Part shown: positions 1 through 8,318 of the stretch, piece after piece
How the letters are laid out: the number at the start of each line of letters is the position of its first letter
Position numbering within the stretch: position 1 is the first letter of the stretch
Assembly: GCA_038501785.1 (NCBI GenBank)
Contig: JBAMJR010000788.1
Coordinates: 1-64,000, forward strand
From: Myoxocephalus aenaeus
Lineage: Eukaryota > Chordata > Actinopteri > Perciformes > Cottidae
Reading direction: 5' to 3'
DNA length: 64,000 bases
The notes under the pieces: generated by a model
Seen by the model: the letters and a program-made list of their open reading frames with translations, nothing else
Database searches by the model: none
What the model was told of the DNA's origin: nothing
Made by a program: the position numbers and the translations under genes

Positions 1-243
1 ACTGACATTTGGGTTAAGAGAAGAGAATGACATTGCAACTACATTAGTATGGGCAATACAGCTAGTCCCATTGCACATAGCCCAATGGCAGTTATTGTGG
101 GGCTGTGTTTGCTTTCTGAGAAGGAGAAACTGCTTGCCAAGGGAAGCTAATATGCTAAAGGCATTGAACTCTGGGATTATGCGAACCGTGAACTGGAGGG
201 CTGTGTCTGGGAATTCCCACCCTGTCTCTGTCTCTTCCAACTC

Positions 244-407
244 ATACTTACCTGGCAGGGGAGATACCATGATCATCAAGGTGGTTCACCCAGGGCGAGG
301 CTCAGCCATTGCACGCCGGCTGTGCTGACCCCTGCGAATTCCCCAAATGTGGGAATCTCGACTGCACAATTTCTGGTAGTGGGGTACTGCGTTCGCGCTC
401 TCCCCTG
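244..407 (+). ncRNA. RNU1: U1 snRNA gene, unit 1 (U142 variant)
   Basis: 715-bp unit with the 7-bp deletion upstream of the PSE; U at RNA position 142; spacer TGACGTAA and CCCTGTGG. Matches unit 28 at every marker I compared. Confidence 0.97.
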
Positions 408-747
408 ATCATTATGTTGAATAAAAAAAATAAAAAAAGTGATTCTTAAGTGGAGCTGGACATGCTGCTGTTCAGCATGCCGCCTCACTGACGTAATTGA
501 CACCGGAGGAACATAAGTGCTCAAACCTGGGTAAACTGTTATGCCAAGTGGCCCCTGCAGAACCAGACCCACCTCTGGAGCTCACCCCCAACCCGGCTCA
601 CCATCCGACCCTGTGGACCCACACTTAAGCACACCCCCTGAGTTAAAGACCCTATTTGGCCAATTTAGATTCTCGTGCCCCTGGTACTCCAGAATAAGAG
701 ACACTCTGGATGATAACTGACATTTGGGTTAAGAGAAGAGAATGACA

Positions 748-803
748 TTGCAACTACATTAGTATGGGCAATACAGCTAGTCCCATTGCACATAGCCCAA
801 TGG
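748..803 (+). promoter_or_regulatory. Candidate distal sequence element (DSE) of unit 2
   Basis: Vertebrate snRNA genes usually carry an enhancer near -220 with an octamer (ATGCAAAT or its complement), often with an SPH/Staf site. Here no perfect octamer exists. TTGCAACT at 748-755 (-218 to -211) matches 6 of 8 octamer bases at the right distance and is followed by ACTACA, which resembles the start of a ZNF143/Staf site. A CCAAT box lies at 797-801 (-169 to -165), inside a 6-bp dyad (CCATTG at 783-788 and CAATGG at 798-803). In units 7, 35, 41, 44 and 56 the octamer-like site reads TTGCAATT. Assignment rests mainly on position and is weak. Confidence 0.3.
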
Positions 804-904
804 CAGTTATTGTGGGGCTGTGTTTGCTTTCTGAGAAGGAGAAACTGCTTGCCAAGGGAAGCTAATATGCTAAAGGCATTGAACTCTGGGATTATGCCAT
901 CTGC

Positions 905-922
905 GAACCGTGAACTGGAGGG
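905..922 (+). promoter_or_regulatory. Proximal sequence element (PSE) of unit 2
   Basis: GAACCGTGAACTGGAGGG lies at -61 to -44 from the U1 start and resembles the vertebrate PSE consensus (TCACCNTNA followed by an A/G-rich half) at the expected distance. The PSE is bound by SNAPc and sets the start of transcription. There is no TATA box near -30, as expected for a Pol II rather than a Pol III snRNA promoter. The motif is nearly invariant across the array; I noticed one change, G to A at its first base in unit 79 (56338). In 19 units a 7-bp deletion ends directly upstream of it. Confidence 0.75.
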
Positions 923-929
923 CTGTGTC

Positions 930-941
930 TGGGAATTCCCA
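930..941. other. 12-bp perfect palindrome between PSE and U1 start (unit 2)
   Basis: TGGGAATTCCCA is its own reverse complement and sits at -36 to -25. The core GGGAATTCCC also fits the kappa-B pattern GGGRNNYYCC, but binding is not implied. Ten 7-bp-deletion units (7, 35, 38, 41, 44, 51, 56, 63, 69 and 74) read GGGAGTTCCC, which breaks the palindrome. It may only be a positional spacer between PSE and start site. Confidence 0.5.
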
Positions 942-965
942 CCCTGTCTCTGTCTCTTCCAACTC

Positions 966-1129
966 ATACTTACCTGGCAGGGGAGATACCATGATCATCA
1001 AGGTGGTTCACCCAGGGCGAGGCTCAGCCATTGCACGCCGGCTGTGCTGACCCCTGCGAATTCCCCAAATGTGGGAATCTCGACTGCACAATTTCTGGTA
1101 GTGGGGTACTGCGTTCGCGCTCTCCCCTG
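966..1129 (+). ncRNA. RNU1: U1 snRNA gene, unit 2 (reference; U142 variant)
   Basis: U1 snRNA is the RNA core of the U1 snRNP, which pairs with 5' splice sites in the nucleus and also suppresses premature polyadenylation. Bases 1-11 (AUACUUACCUG) hold the splice-site-pairing region. Stem-loop I (about 17-47) has the U1-70K loop GAUCAUCAAGG. Stem-loop II has stem 60-64/75-79 and loop AUUGCACGCC with the U1A motif AUUGCAC. Stem-loop III has stem 95-100/108-113. The Sm-type site is AAUUUCUGG (125-133). Stem-loop IV (139-162) has a UUCG tetraloop on a GCG/CGC stem. Length is 164 nt as in human U1. This unit carries U instead of G at 142, which disrupts the G142-C159 pair or bulges a U. Transcription is expected to be by Pol II. 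Confidence 0.98.
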
Positions 1130-1137
1130 ATCATTAT

Positions 1138-1161
1138 GTTGAATAAAAAAAATAAAAAAAG
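1138..1161 (+). promoter_or_regulatory. snRNA 3' box of unit 2
   Basis: GTTGAATAAAA begins 9 nt after the mature U1 end. It fits the vertebrate 3' box pattern (GTTT, 0-3 bases, then AAA-rich, 9-19 nt downstream), which directs Integrator cleavage of Pol II snRNA transcripts. The element contains the 9-mer AATAAAAAA twice in tandem and ends in G. Units 8, 11, 13 and 66 have one copy, and units 3 and 30 have one extra A. The first base after the A run is followed by TGATTC in most left-hand units and by CGATTC in most right-hand units. Confidence 0.75.
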
Positions 1162-1196
1162 TGATTCTTAAGTGGAGCTGGACATGCTGCTGTTCA

Positions 1197-1218
1197 GCAT
1201 GCCGCCTCACTGACGTAA
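1197..1218. promoter_or_regulatory. Candidate spacer element: GCATGC plus TGACGTAA (unit 2)
   Basis: GCATGC (1197-1202) is the palindromic centre of SPH-type sites. TGACGTAA (1211-1218) is a CRE/bZIP-like octamer. They lie about 68 and 82 bp past the U1 end and about 490 bp before the next U1 start, which is far for a DSE. TGACGTAA is present in about 45 units, TGACATAA in 33 and TGATGTAA in 11, so it is not strictly conserved. GCATGC looks intact in all units. A regulatory role is a guess. Confidence 0.25.
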
Positions 1219-1687
1219 TTGACACCGGAGGAACATAAGTGCTCAAACCTGGGTAAACTGTTATGCCAAGTGGCCCCTGCAGAACCAGACCCACCTCTGG
1301 AGCTCACCCCCAACCCGGCTCACCATCCGACCCTGTGGACCCACACTTAAGCACACCCCCTGAGTTAAAGACCCTATTTGGCCAATTTAGATTCTCGTGC
1401 CCCTGGTACTCCAGAATAAGAGACACTCTGGATGATAACTGACATTTGGGTTAAGAGAAGAGAATGACATTGCAACTACATTAGTATGGGCAATACAGCT
1501 AGTCCCATTGCACATAGCCCAATGGCAGTTATTGTGGGGCTGTGTTTGCTTTCTGAGAAGGAGAAACTGCTTGCCAAGGGAAGCTAATATGCTAAAGGCA
1601 TTGAACTCTGGGATTATGCCATCTGCGAACCGTGAACTGGAGGGCTGTGTCTGGGAATTCCCACCCTGTCTCTGTCTCTTCCAACTC

Positions 1688-1851
1688 ATACTTACCTGGC
1701 AGGGGAGATACCATGATCATCAAGGTGGTTCACCCAGGGCGAGGCTCAGCCATTGCACGCCGGCTGTGCTGACCCCTGCGAATTCCCCAAATGTGGGAAT
1801 CTCGACTGCACAATTTCTGGTAGTGGGGGACTGCGTTCGCGCTCTCCCCTG
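1688..1851 (+). ncRNA. RNU1: U1 snRNA gene, unit 3
   Basis: G142, with an intact stem-loop IV. 723-bp unit with one extra A in the 3' box, shared only with unit 30. Confidence 0.97.
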
Positions 1852-2403
1852 ATCATTATGTTGAATAAAAAAAATAAAAAAAAGTGATTCTTAAGTGGAG
1901 CTGGACATGCTGCTGTTCAGCATGCCGCCTCACTGACGTAATTGACACCGGAGGAACATAAGTGCTCAAACCTGGGTAAACTGTTATGCCAAGTGGCCCC
2001 TGCAGAACCAGACCCACCTCTGGAGCTCACCCCCAACCCGGCTCACCATCCGACCCTGTGGACCCACACTTAAGCACACCCCCTGAGTTAAAGACCCTAT
2101 TTGGCCAATTTAGATTCTCGTGCCCCTGGTACTCCAGAATAAGAGACACTCTGGATGATAACTGACATTTGGGTTAAGAGAAGAGAATGACATTGCAACT
2201 ACATTAGTATGGGCAATACAGCTAGTCCCATTGCACATAGCCCAATGGCAGTTATTGTGGGGCTGTGTTTGCTTTCTGAGAAGGAGAAACTGCTTGCCAA
2301 GGGAAGCTAATATGCTAAAGGCATTGAACTCTGGGATTATGCGAACCGTGAACTGGAGGGCTGTGTCTGGGAATTCCCACCCTGTCTCTGTCTCTTCCAA
2401 CTC

Positions 2404-2567
2404 ATACTTACCTGGCAGGGGAGATACCATGATCATCAAGGTGGTTCACCCAGGGCGAGGCTCAGCCATTGCACGCCGGCTGTGCTGACCCCTGCGAATT
2501 CCCCAAATGTGGGAATCTCGACTGCACAATTTCTGGTAGTGGGGGACTGCGTTCGCGCTCTCCCCTG
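2404..2567 (+). ncRNA. RNU1: U1 snRNA gene, unit 4
   Basis: G142; 7-bp promoter deletion with GGGAATTCCC intact. First unit of the right-type island (GCGATTC, TGACATAA, CCCCGTGG) inside the left domain. Confidence 0.97.
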
Positions 2568-3125
2568 ATCATTATGTTGAATAAAAAAAATAAAAAAAGC
2601 GATTCTTAAGTGGAGCTGGACATGCTGCTGTTCAGCATGCCGCCTCACTGACATAATTGACACCGGAGGAACATAAGTGCTCAAACCTGGGTAAACTGTT
2701 ATGCCAAGTGGCCCCTGCAGAACCAGACCCACCTCTGGAGCTCACCCCCAACCCGGCTCACCATCCGACCCCGTGGACCCACACTTAAGCACACCCCCTG
2801 AGTTAAAGACCCTATTTGGCCAATTTAGATTCTCGTGCCCCTGGTACTCCAGAATAAGAGACACTCTGGATGATAACTGACATTTGGGTTAAGAGAAGAG
2901 AATGACATTGCAACTACATTAGTATGGGCAATACAGCTAGTCCCATTGCACATAGCCCAATGGCAGTTATTGTGGGGCTGTGTTTGCTTTCTGAGAAGGA
3001 GAAACTGCTTGCCAAGGGAAGCTAATATGCTAAAGGCATTGAACTCTGGGATTATGCCATCTGCGAACCGTGAACTGGAGGGCTGTGTCTGGGAATTCCC
3101 ACCCTGTCTCTGTCTCTTCCAACTC

Positions 3126-3289
3126 ATACTTACCTGGCAGGGGAGATACCATGATCATCAAGGTGGTTCACCCAGGGCGAGGCTCAGCCATTGCACGCCG
3201 GCTGTGCTGACCCCTGCGAATTCCCCAAATGTGGGAATCTCGACTGCACAATTTCTGGTAGTGGGGGACTGCGTTCGCGCTCTCCCCTG
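3126..3289 (+). ncRNA. RNU1: U1 snRNA gene, unit 5
   Basis: G142; 722-bp unit with GCGATTC and TGACATAA; at the markers compared it matches units 6, 32, 33 and 34. Confidence 0.97.
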
Positions 3290-3847
3290 ATCATTATGTT
3301 GAATAAAAAAAATAAAAAAAGCGATTCTTAAGTGGAGCTGGACATGCTGCTGTTCAGCATGCCGCCTCACTGACATAATTGACACCGGAGGAACATAAGT
3401 GCTCAAACCTGGGTAAACTGTTATGCCAAGTGGCCCCTGCAGAACCAGACCCACCTCTGGAGCTCACCCCCAACCCGGCTCACCATCCGACCCCGTGGAC
3501 CCACACTTAAGCACACCCCCTGAGTTAAAGACCCTATTTGGCCAATTTAGATTCTCGTGCCCCTGGTACTCCAGAATAAGAGACACTCTGGATGATAACT
3601 GACATTTGGGTTAAGAGAAGAGAATGACATTGCAACTACATTAGTATGGGCAATACAGCTAGTCCCATTGCACATAGCCCAATGGCAGTTATTGTGGGGC
3701 TGTGTTTGCTTTCTGAGAAGGAGAAACTGCTTGCCAAGGGAAGCTAATATGCTAAAGGCATTGAACTCTGGGATTATGCCATCTGCGAACCGTGAACTGG
3801 AGGGCTGTGTCTGGGAATTCCCACCCTGTCTCTGTCTCTTCCAACTC

Positions 3848-4011
3848 ATACTTACCTGGCAGGGGAGATACCATGATCATCAAGGTGGTTCACCCAGGGC
3901 GAGGCTCAGCCATTGCACGCCGGCTGTGCTGACCCCTGCGAATTCCCCAAATGTGGGAATCTCGACTGCACAATTTCTGGTAGTGGGGGACTGCGTTCGC
4001 GCTCTCCCCTG
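3848..4011 (+). ncRNA. RNU1: U1 snRNA gene, unit 6
   Basis: G142; same markers as unit 5 (GCGATTC, TGACATAA, TTCTGAGAAGG upstream). Confidence 0.97.
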
Positions 4012-4562
4012 ATCATTATGTTGAATAAAAAAAATAAAAAAAGCGATTCTTAAGTGGAGCTGGACATGCTGCTGTTCAGCATGCCGCCTCACTGACATAA
4101 TTGACACCGGAGGAACATAAGTGCTCAAACCTGGGTAAACTGTTATGCCAAGTGGCCCCTGCAGAACCAGACCCACCTCTGGAGCTCACCCCCAACCCGG
4201 CTCACCATCCGACCCCGTGGACCCACACTTAAGCACACCCCCTGAGTTAAAGACCCTATTTGGCCAATTTAGATTCTCGTGCCCCTGGTACTCCAGAATA
4301 AGAGACACTCTGGATGATAACTGACATTTGGGTTAAGAGAAGAGAATGACATTGCAATTACATTAGTATGGGCAATACAGCTAGTCCCATTGCACATAGC
4401 CCAATGGCAGTTATTGTGGGGCTGTGTTTGCTTTCTCAGAAGGAGAAACTGCTTGCCAAGGGAAGCTAATATGCTAAAGGCATTGAACTCTGGGATTATG
4501 CGAACCGTGAACTGGAGGGCTGTGTCTGGGAGTTCCCACCCTGTCTCTGTCTCTTCCAACTC

Positions 4563-4726
4563 ATACTTACCTGGCAGGGGAGATACCATGATCATCAAGG
4601 TGGTTCACCCAGGGCGAGGCTCAGCCATTGCACGCCGGCTGTGCTGACCCCTGCGAATTCCCCAAATGTGGGAATCTCGACTGCACAATTTCTGGTAGTG
4701 GGGGACTGCGTTCGCGCTCTCCCCTG
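4563..4726 (+). ncRNA. RNU1: U1 snRNA gene, unit 7
   Basis: G142; 7-bp deletion with GGGAGTTCCC, TTGCAATT in the candidate DSE and TTCTCAGAAGG. This distinctive haplotype recurs in units 35, 41, 44 and 56. Confidence 0.97.
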
Positions 4727-5284
4727 ATCATTATGTTGAATAAAAAAAATAAAAAAAGCGATTCTTAAGTGGAGCTGGACATGCTGCTGTTCAGCATGCC
4801 GCCTCACTGACATAATTGACACCGGAGGAACATAAGTGCTCAAACCTGGGTAAACTGTTATGCCAAGTGGCCCCTGCAGAACCAGACCCACCTCTGGAGC
4901 TCACCCCCAACCCGGCTCACCATCCGACCCCGTGGACCCACACTTAAGCACACCCCCTGAGTTAAAGACCCTATTTGGCCAATTTAGATTCTCGTGCCCC
5001 TGGTACTCCAGAATAAGAGACACTCTGGATGATAACTGACATTTGGGTTAAGAGAAGAGAATGACATTGCAACTACATTAGTATGGGCAATACAGCTAGT
5101 CCCATTGCACATAGCCCAATGGCAGTTATTGTGGGGCTGTGTTTGCTTTCTCAGAAGGAGAAACTGCTTGCCAAGGGAAGCTAATATGCTAAAGGCATTG
5201 AACTCTGGGATTATGCCATCTGCGAACCGTGAACTGGAGGGCTGTGTCTGGGAATTCCCACCCTGTCTCTGTCTCTTCCAACTC

Positions 5285-5448
5285 ATACTTACCTGGCAGG
5301 GGAGATACCATGATCATCAAGGTGGTTCACCCAGGGCGAGGCTCAGCCATTGCACGCCGGCTGTGCTGACCCCTGCGAATTCCCCAAATGTGGGAATCTC
5401 GACTGCACAATTTCTGGTAGTGGGGGACTGCGTTCGCGCTCTCCCCTG
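5285..5448 (+). ncRNA. RNU1: U1 snRNA gene, unit 8
   Basis: G142; 713-bp unit. The upstream half (TTCTCAGAAGG) resembles unit 36, while the downstream half (short 3' box, GTGATTC, TGACGTAA, CCAACTTAG) is left-type, so the unit looks like a recombinant. Confidence 0.97.
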
Positions 5449-5456
5449 ATCATTAT

Positions 5457-5471
5457 GTTGAATAAAAAAAG
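5457..5471 (+). promoter_or_regulatory. Short 3' box of unit 8 (single 9-mer)
   Basis: GTTGAATAAAAAAAG: one of the two tandem AATAAAAAA copies is missing. It still begins 9 nt after the U1 end, so Integrator processing is probably retained. Confidence 0.65.
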
Positions 5472-5997
5472 TGATTCTTAAGTGGAGCTGGACATGCTGC
5501 TGTTCAGCATGCCGCCTCACTGACGTAATTGACACCGGAGGAACATAAGTGCTCAAACCTGGGTAAACTGTTATGCCAAGTGGCCCCTGCAGAACCAGAC
5601 CCACCTCTGGAGCTCACCCCCAACCCGGCTCACCATCCGACCCTGTGGACCCACACTTAAGCACACCCCCTGAGTTAAAGACCCTATTTGGCCAACTTAG
5701 ATTCTCGTGCCCCTGGTACTCCAGAATAAGAGACACTCTGGATGATAACTGACATTTGGGTTAAGAGAAGAGAATGACATTGCAACTACATTAGTATGGG
5801 CAATACAGCTAGTCCCATTGCACATAGCCCAATGGCAGTTATTGTGGGGCTGTGTTTGCTTTCTGAGAAGGAGAAACTGCTTGCCAAGGGAAGCTAATAT
5901 GCTAAAGGCATTGAACTCTGGGATTATGCCATCTGCGAACCGTGAACTGGAGGGCTGTGTCTGGGAATTCCCACCCTGTCTCTGTCTCTTCCAACTC

Positions 5998-6161
5998 ATA
6001 CTTACCTGGCAGGGGAGATACCATGATCATCAAGGTGGTTCACCCAGGGCGAGGCTCAGCCATTGCACGCCGGCTGTGCTGACCCCTGCGAATTCCCCAA
6101 ATGTGGGAATCTCGACTGCACAATTTCTGGTAGTGGGGGACTGCGTTCGCGCTCTCCCCTG
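5998..6161 (+). ncRNA. RNU1: U1 snRNA gene, unit 9
   Basis: G142; 722-bp left-type unit with GTGATTC and TGACGTAA. Confidence 0.97.
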
Positions 6162-6719
6162 ATCATTATGTTGAATAAAAAAAATAAAAAAAGTGATTCT
6201 TAAGTGGAGCTGGACATGCTGCTGTTCAGCATGCCGCCTCACTGACGTAATTGACACCGGAGGAACATAAGTGCTCAAACCTGGGTAAACTGTTATGCCA
6301 AGTGGCCCCTGCAGAACCAGACCCACCTCTGGAGCTCACCCCCAACCCGGCTCACCATCCGACCCTGTGGACCCACACTTAAGCACACCCCCTGAGTTAA
6401 AGACCCTATTTGGCCAATTTAGATTCTCGTGCCCCTGGTACTCCAGAATAAGAGACACTCTGGATGATAACTGACATTTGGGTTAAGAGAAGAGAATGAC
6501 ATTGCAACTACATTAGTATGGGCAATACAGCTAGTCCCATTGCACATAGCCCAATGGCAGTTATTGTGGGGCTGTGTTTGCTTTCTGAGAAGGAGAAACT
6601 GCTTGCCAAGGGAAGCTAATATGCTAAAGGCATTGAACTCTGGGATTATGCCATCTGCGAACCGTGAACTGGAGGGCTGTGTCTGGGAATTCCCACCCTG
6701 TCTCTGTCTCTTCCAACTC

Positions 6720-6883
6720 ATACTTACCTGGCAGGGGAGATACCATGATCATCAAGGTGGTTCACCCAGGGCGAGGCTCAGCCATTGCACGCCGGCTGTG
6801 CTGACCCCTGCGAATTCCCCAAATGTGGGAATCTCGACTGCACAATTTCTGGTAGTGGGGTACTGCGTTCGCGCTCTCCCCTG
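6720..6883 (+). ncRNA. RNU1: U1 snRNA gene, unit 10 (U142 variant)
   Basis: U at position 142, isolated between G142 units 9 and 11; left-type spacer. Confidence 0.97.
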
Positions 6884-7441
6884 ATCATTATGTTGAATAA
6901 AAAAAATAAAAAAAGTGATTCTTAAGTGGAGCTGGACATGCTGCTGTTCAGCATGCCGCCTCACTGACGTAATTGACACCGGAGGAACATAAGTGCTCAA
7001 ACCTGGGTAAACTGTTATGCCAAGTGGCCCCTGCAGAACCAGACCCACCTCTGGAGCTCACCCCCAACCCGGCTCACCATCCGACCCTGTGGACCCACAC
7101 TTAAGCACACCCCCTGAGTTAAAGACCCTATTTGGCCAATTTAGATTCTCGTGCCCCTGGTACTCCAGAATAAGAGACACTCTGGATGATAACTGACATT
7201 TGGGTTAAGAGAAGAGAATGACATTGCAACTACATTAGTATGGGCAATACAGCTAGTCCCATTGCACATAGCCCAATGGCAGTTATTGTGGGGCTGTGTT
7301 TGCTTTCTGAGAAGGAGAAACTGCTTGCCAAGGGAAGCTAATATGCTAAAGGCATTGAACTCTGGGATTATGCCATCTGCGAACCGTGAACTGGAGGGCT
7401 GTGTCTGGGAATTCCCACCCTGTCTCTGTCTCTTCCAACTC

Positions 7442-7605
7442 ATACTTACCTGGCAGGGGAGATACCATGATCATCAAGGTGGTTCACCCAGGGCGAGGCT
7501 CAGCCATTGCACGCCGGCTGTGCTGACCCCTGCGAATTCCCCAAATGTGGGAATCTCGACTGCACAATTTCTGGTAGTGGGGGACTGCGTTCGCGCTCTC
7601 CCCTG
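7442..7605 (+). ncRNA. RNU1: U1 snRNA gene, unit 11
   Basis: G142; 713-bp unit with the short 3' box and CCAACTTAG, as in unit 8. Confidence 0.97.
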
Positions 7606-7613
7606 ATCATTAT

Positions 7614-7628
7614 GTTGAATAAAAAAAG
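7614..7628 (+). promoter_or_regulatory. Short 3' box of unit 11 (single 9-mer)
   Basis: Same 9-bp contraction as unit 8. Units 8 and 11 also share CCAACTTAG instead of CCAATTTAG near the unit end, so they probably descend from one deletion event copied at a 3-unit spacing. Confidence 0.65.
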
Positions 7629-8154
7629 TGATTCTTAAGTGGAGCTGGACATGCTGCTGTTCAGCATGCCGCCTCACTGACGTAATTGACACCGGAGGAA
7701 CATAAGTGCTCAAACCTGGGTAAACTGTTATGCCAAGTGGCCCCTGCAGAACCAGACCCACCTCTGGAGCTCACCCCCAACCCGGCTCACCATCCGACCC
7801 TGTGGACCCACACTTAAGCACACCCCCTGAGTTAAAGACCCTATTTGGCCAACTTAGATTCTCGTGCCCCTGGTACTCCAGAATAAGAGACACTCTGGAT
7901 GATAACTGACATTTGGGTTAAGAGAAGAGAATGACATTGCAACTACATTAGTATGGGCAATACAGCTAGTCCCATTGCACATAGCCCAATGGCAGTTATT
8001 GTGGGGCTGTGTTTGCTTTCTGAGAAGGAGAAACTGCTTGCCAAGGGAAGCTAATATGCTAAAGGCATTGAACTCTGGGATTATGCCATCTGCGAACCGT
8101 GAACTGGAGGGCTGTGTCTGGGAATTCCCACCCTGTCTCTGTCTCTTCCAACTC

Positions 8155-8318
8155 ATACTTACCTGGCAGGGGAGATACCATGATCATCAAGGTGGTTCAC
8201 CCAGGGCGAGGCTCAGCCATTGCACGCCGGCTGTGCTGACCCCTGCGAATTCCCCAAATGTGGGAATCTCGACTGCACAATTTCTGGTAGTGGGGGACTG
8301 CGTTCGCGCTCTCCCCTG
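8155..8318 (+). ncRNA. RNU1: U1 snRNA gene, unit 12
   Basis: G142; 722-bp left-type unit, same markers as unit 9. Confidence 0.97.

Larger units (their letters stand above)
716..1437 (+). repeat. Reference 722-bp repeat unit (unit 2)
   Basis: This unit is used as the reference for positions. In order it holds 250 bp of 5' flank (candidate distal element near -218 to -165, PSE at -61 to -44, a 12-bp palindrome at -36 to -25), the 164-nt U1 gene (966-1129), the 3' box (1138-1161) and a spacer. The spacer (1162-1437) contains GCATGC at 1197-1202 and TGACGTAA at 1211-1218. Apart from these I see no gene or recognisable element in it. The start of the unit is my arbitrary phase, chosen because the window begins there. 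Confidence 0.95.

Noticed and set aside
930..941. TATA-like element that would make this a Pol III (U6-type) promoter
   Set aside because: The sequence at -36 to -25 is GC-flanked GGGAATTCCC with no TATA, and no T run ends the RNA, so a Pol II snRNA gene fits better.
665..967. Recurrent - strand open frame of about 100 codons beginning MSWKRQ (109 codons in other units)
   Set aside because: It lies antisense over the U1 upstream region and shifts start whenever the 7-bp deletion is present, which argues against coding constraint.
966..1129. U1 pseudogene (retrocopy) array
   Set aside because: The genes keep the PSE at the right distance, the 3' box, full length and compensatory stem changes; there is no poly-A tail directly after the RNA. 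The A-rich stretch begins 12 nt downstream within a 3' box.
786..1130. Recurrent + strand open frame of about 114 codons (85 in 7-bp-deletion units) beginning MHIAQW
   Set aside because: It runs from the U1 promoter flank through the PSE into the U1 RNA gene. It is open in every unit only because the units are nearly identical. It has no recognisable domain and its end changes with single-base variants such as the one in unit 17.
1141..1160. The A-rich tract as a retroposon tail or a reverse-strand Pol III terminator
   Set aside because: It is at the exact 3' box position and begins with GTTG. No retroposon body or target-site duplication is present, and no Pol III promoter faces it.
998..1294. 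Recurrent - strand open frame of about 98 codons beginning MGLVLQ
   Set aside because: It is antisense to most of the U1 gene and 3' box. Its lysine- and phenylalanine-type run simply reflects the A-rich 3' box, and it disappears or changes with 1-bp indels.
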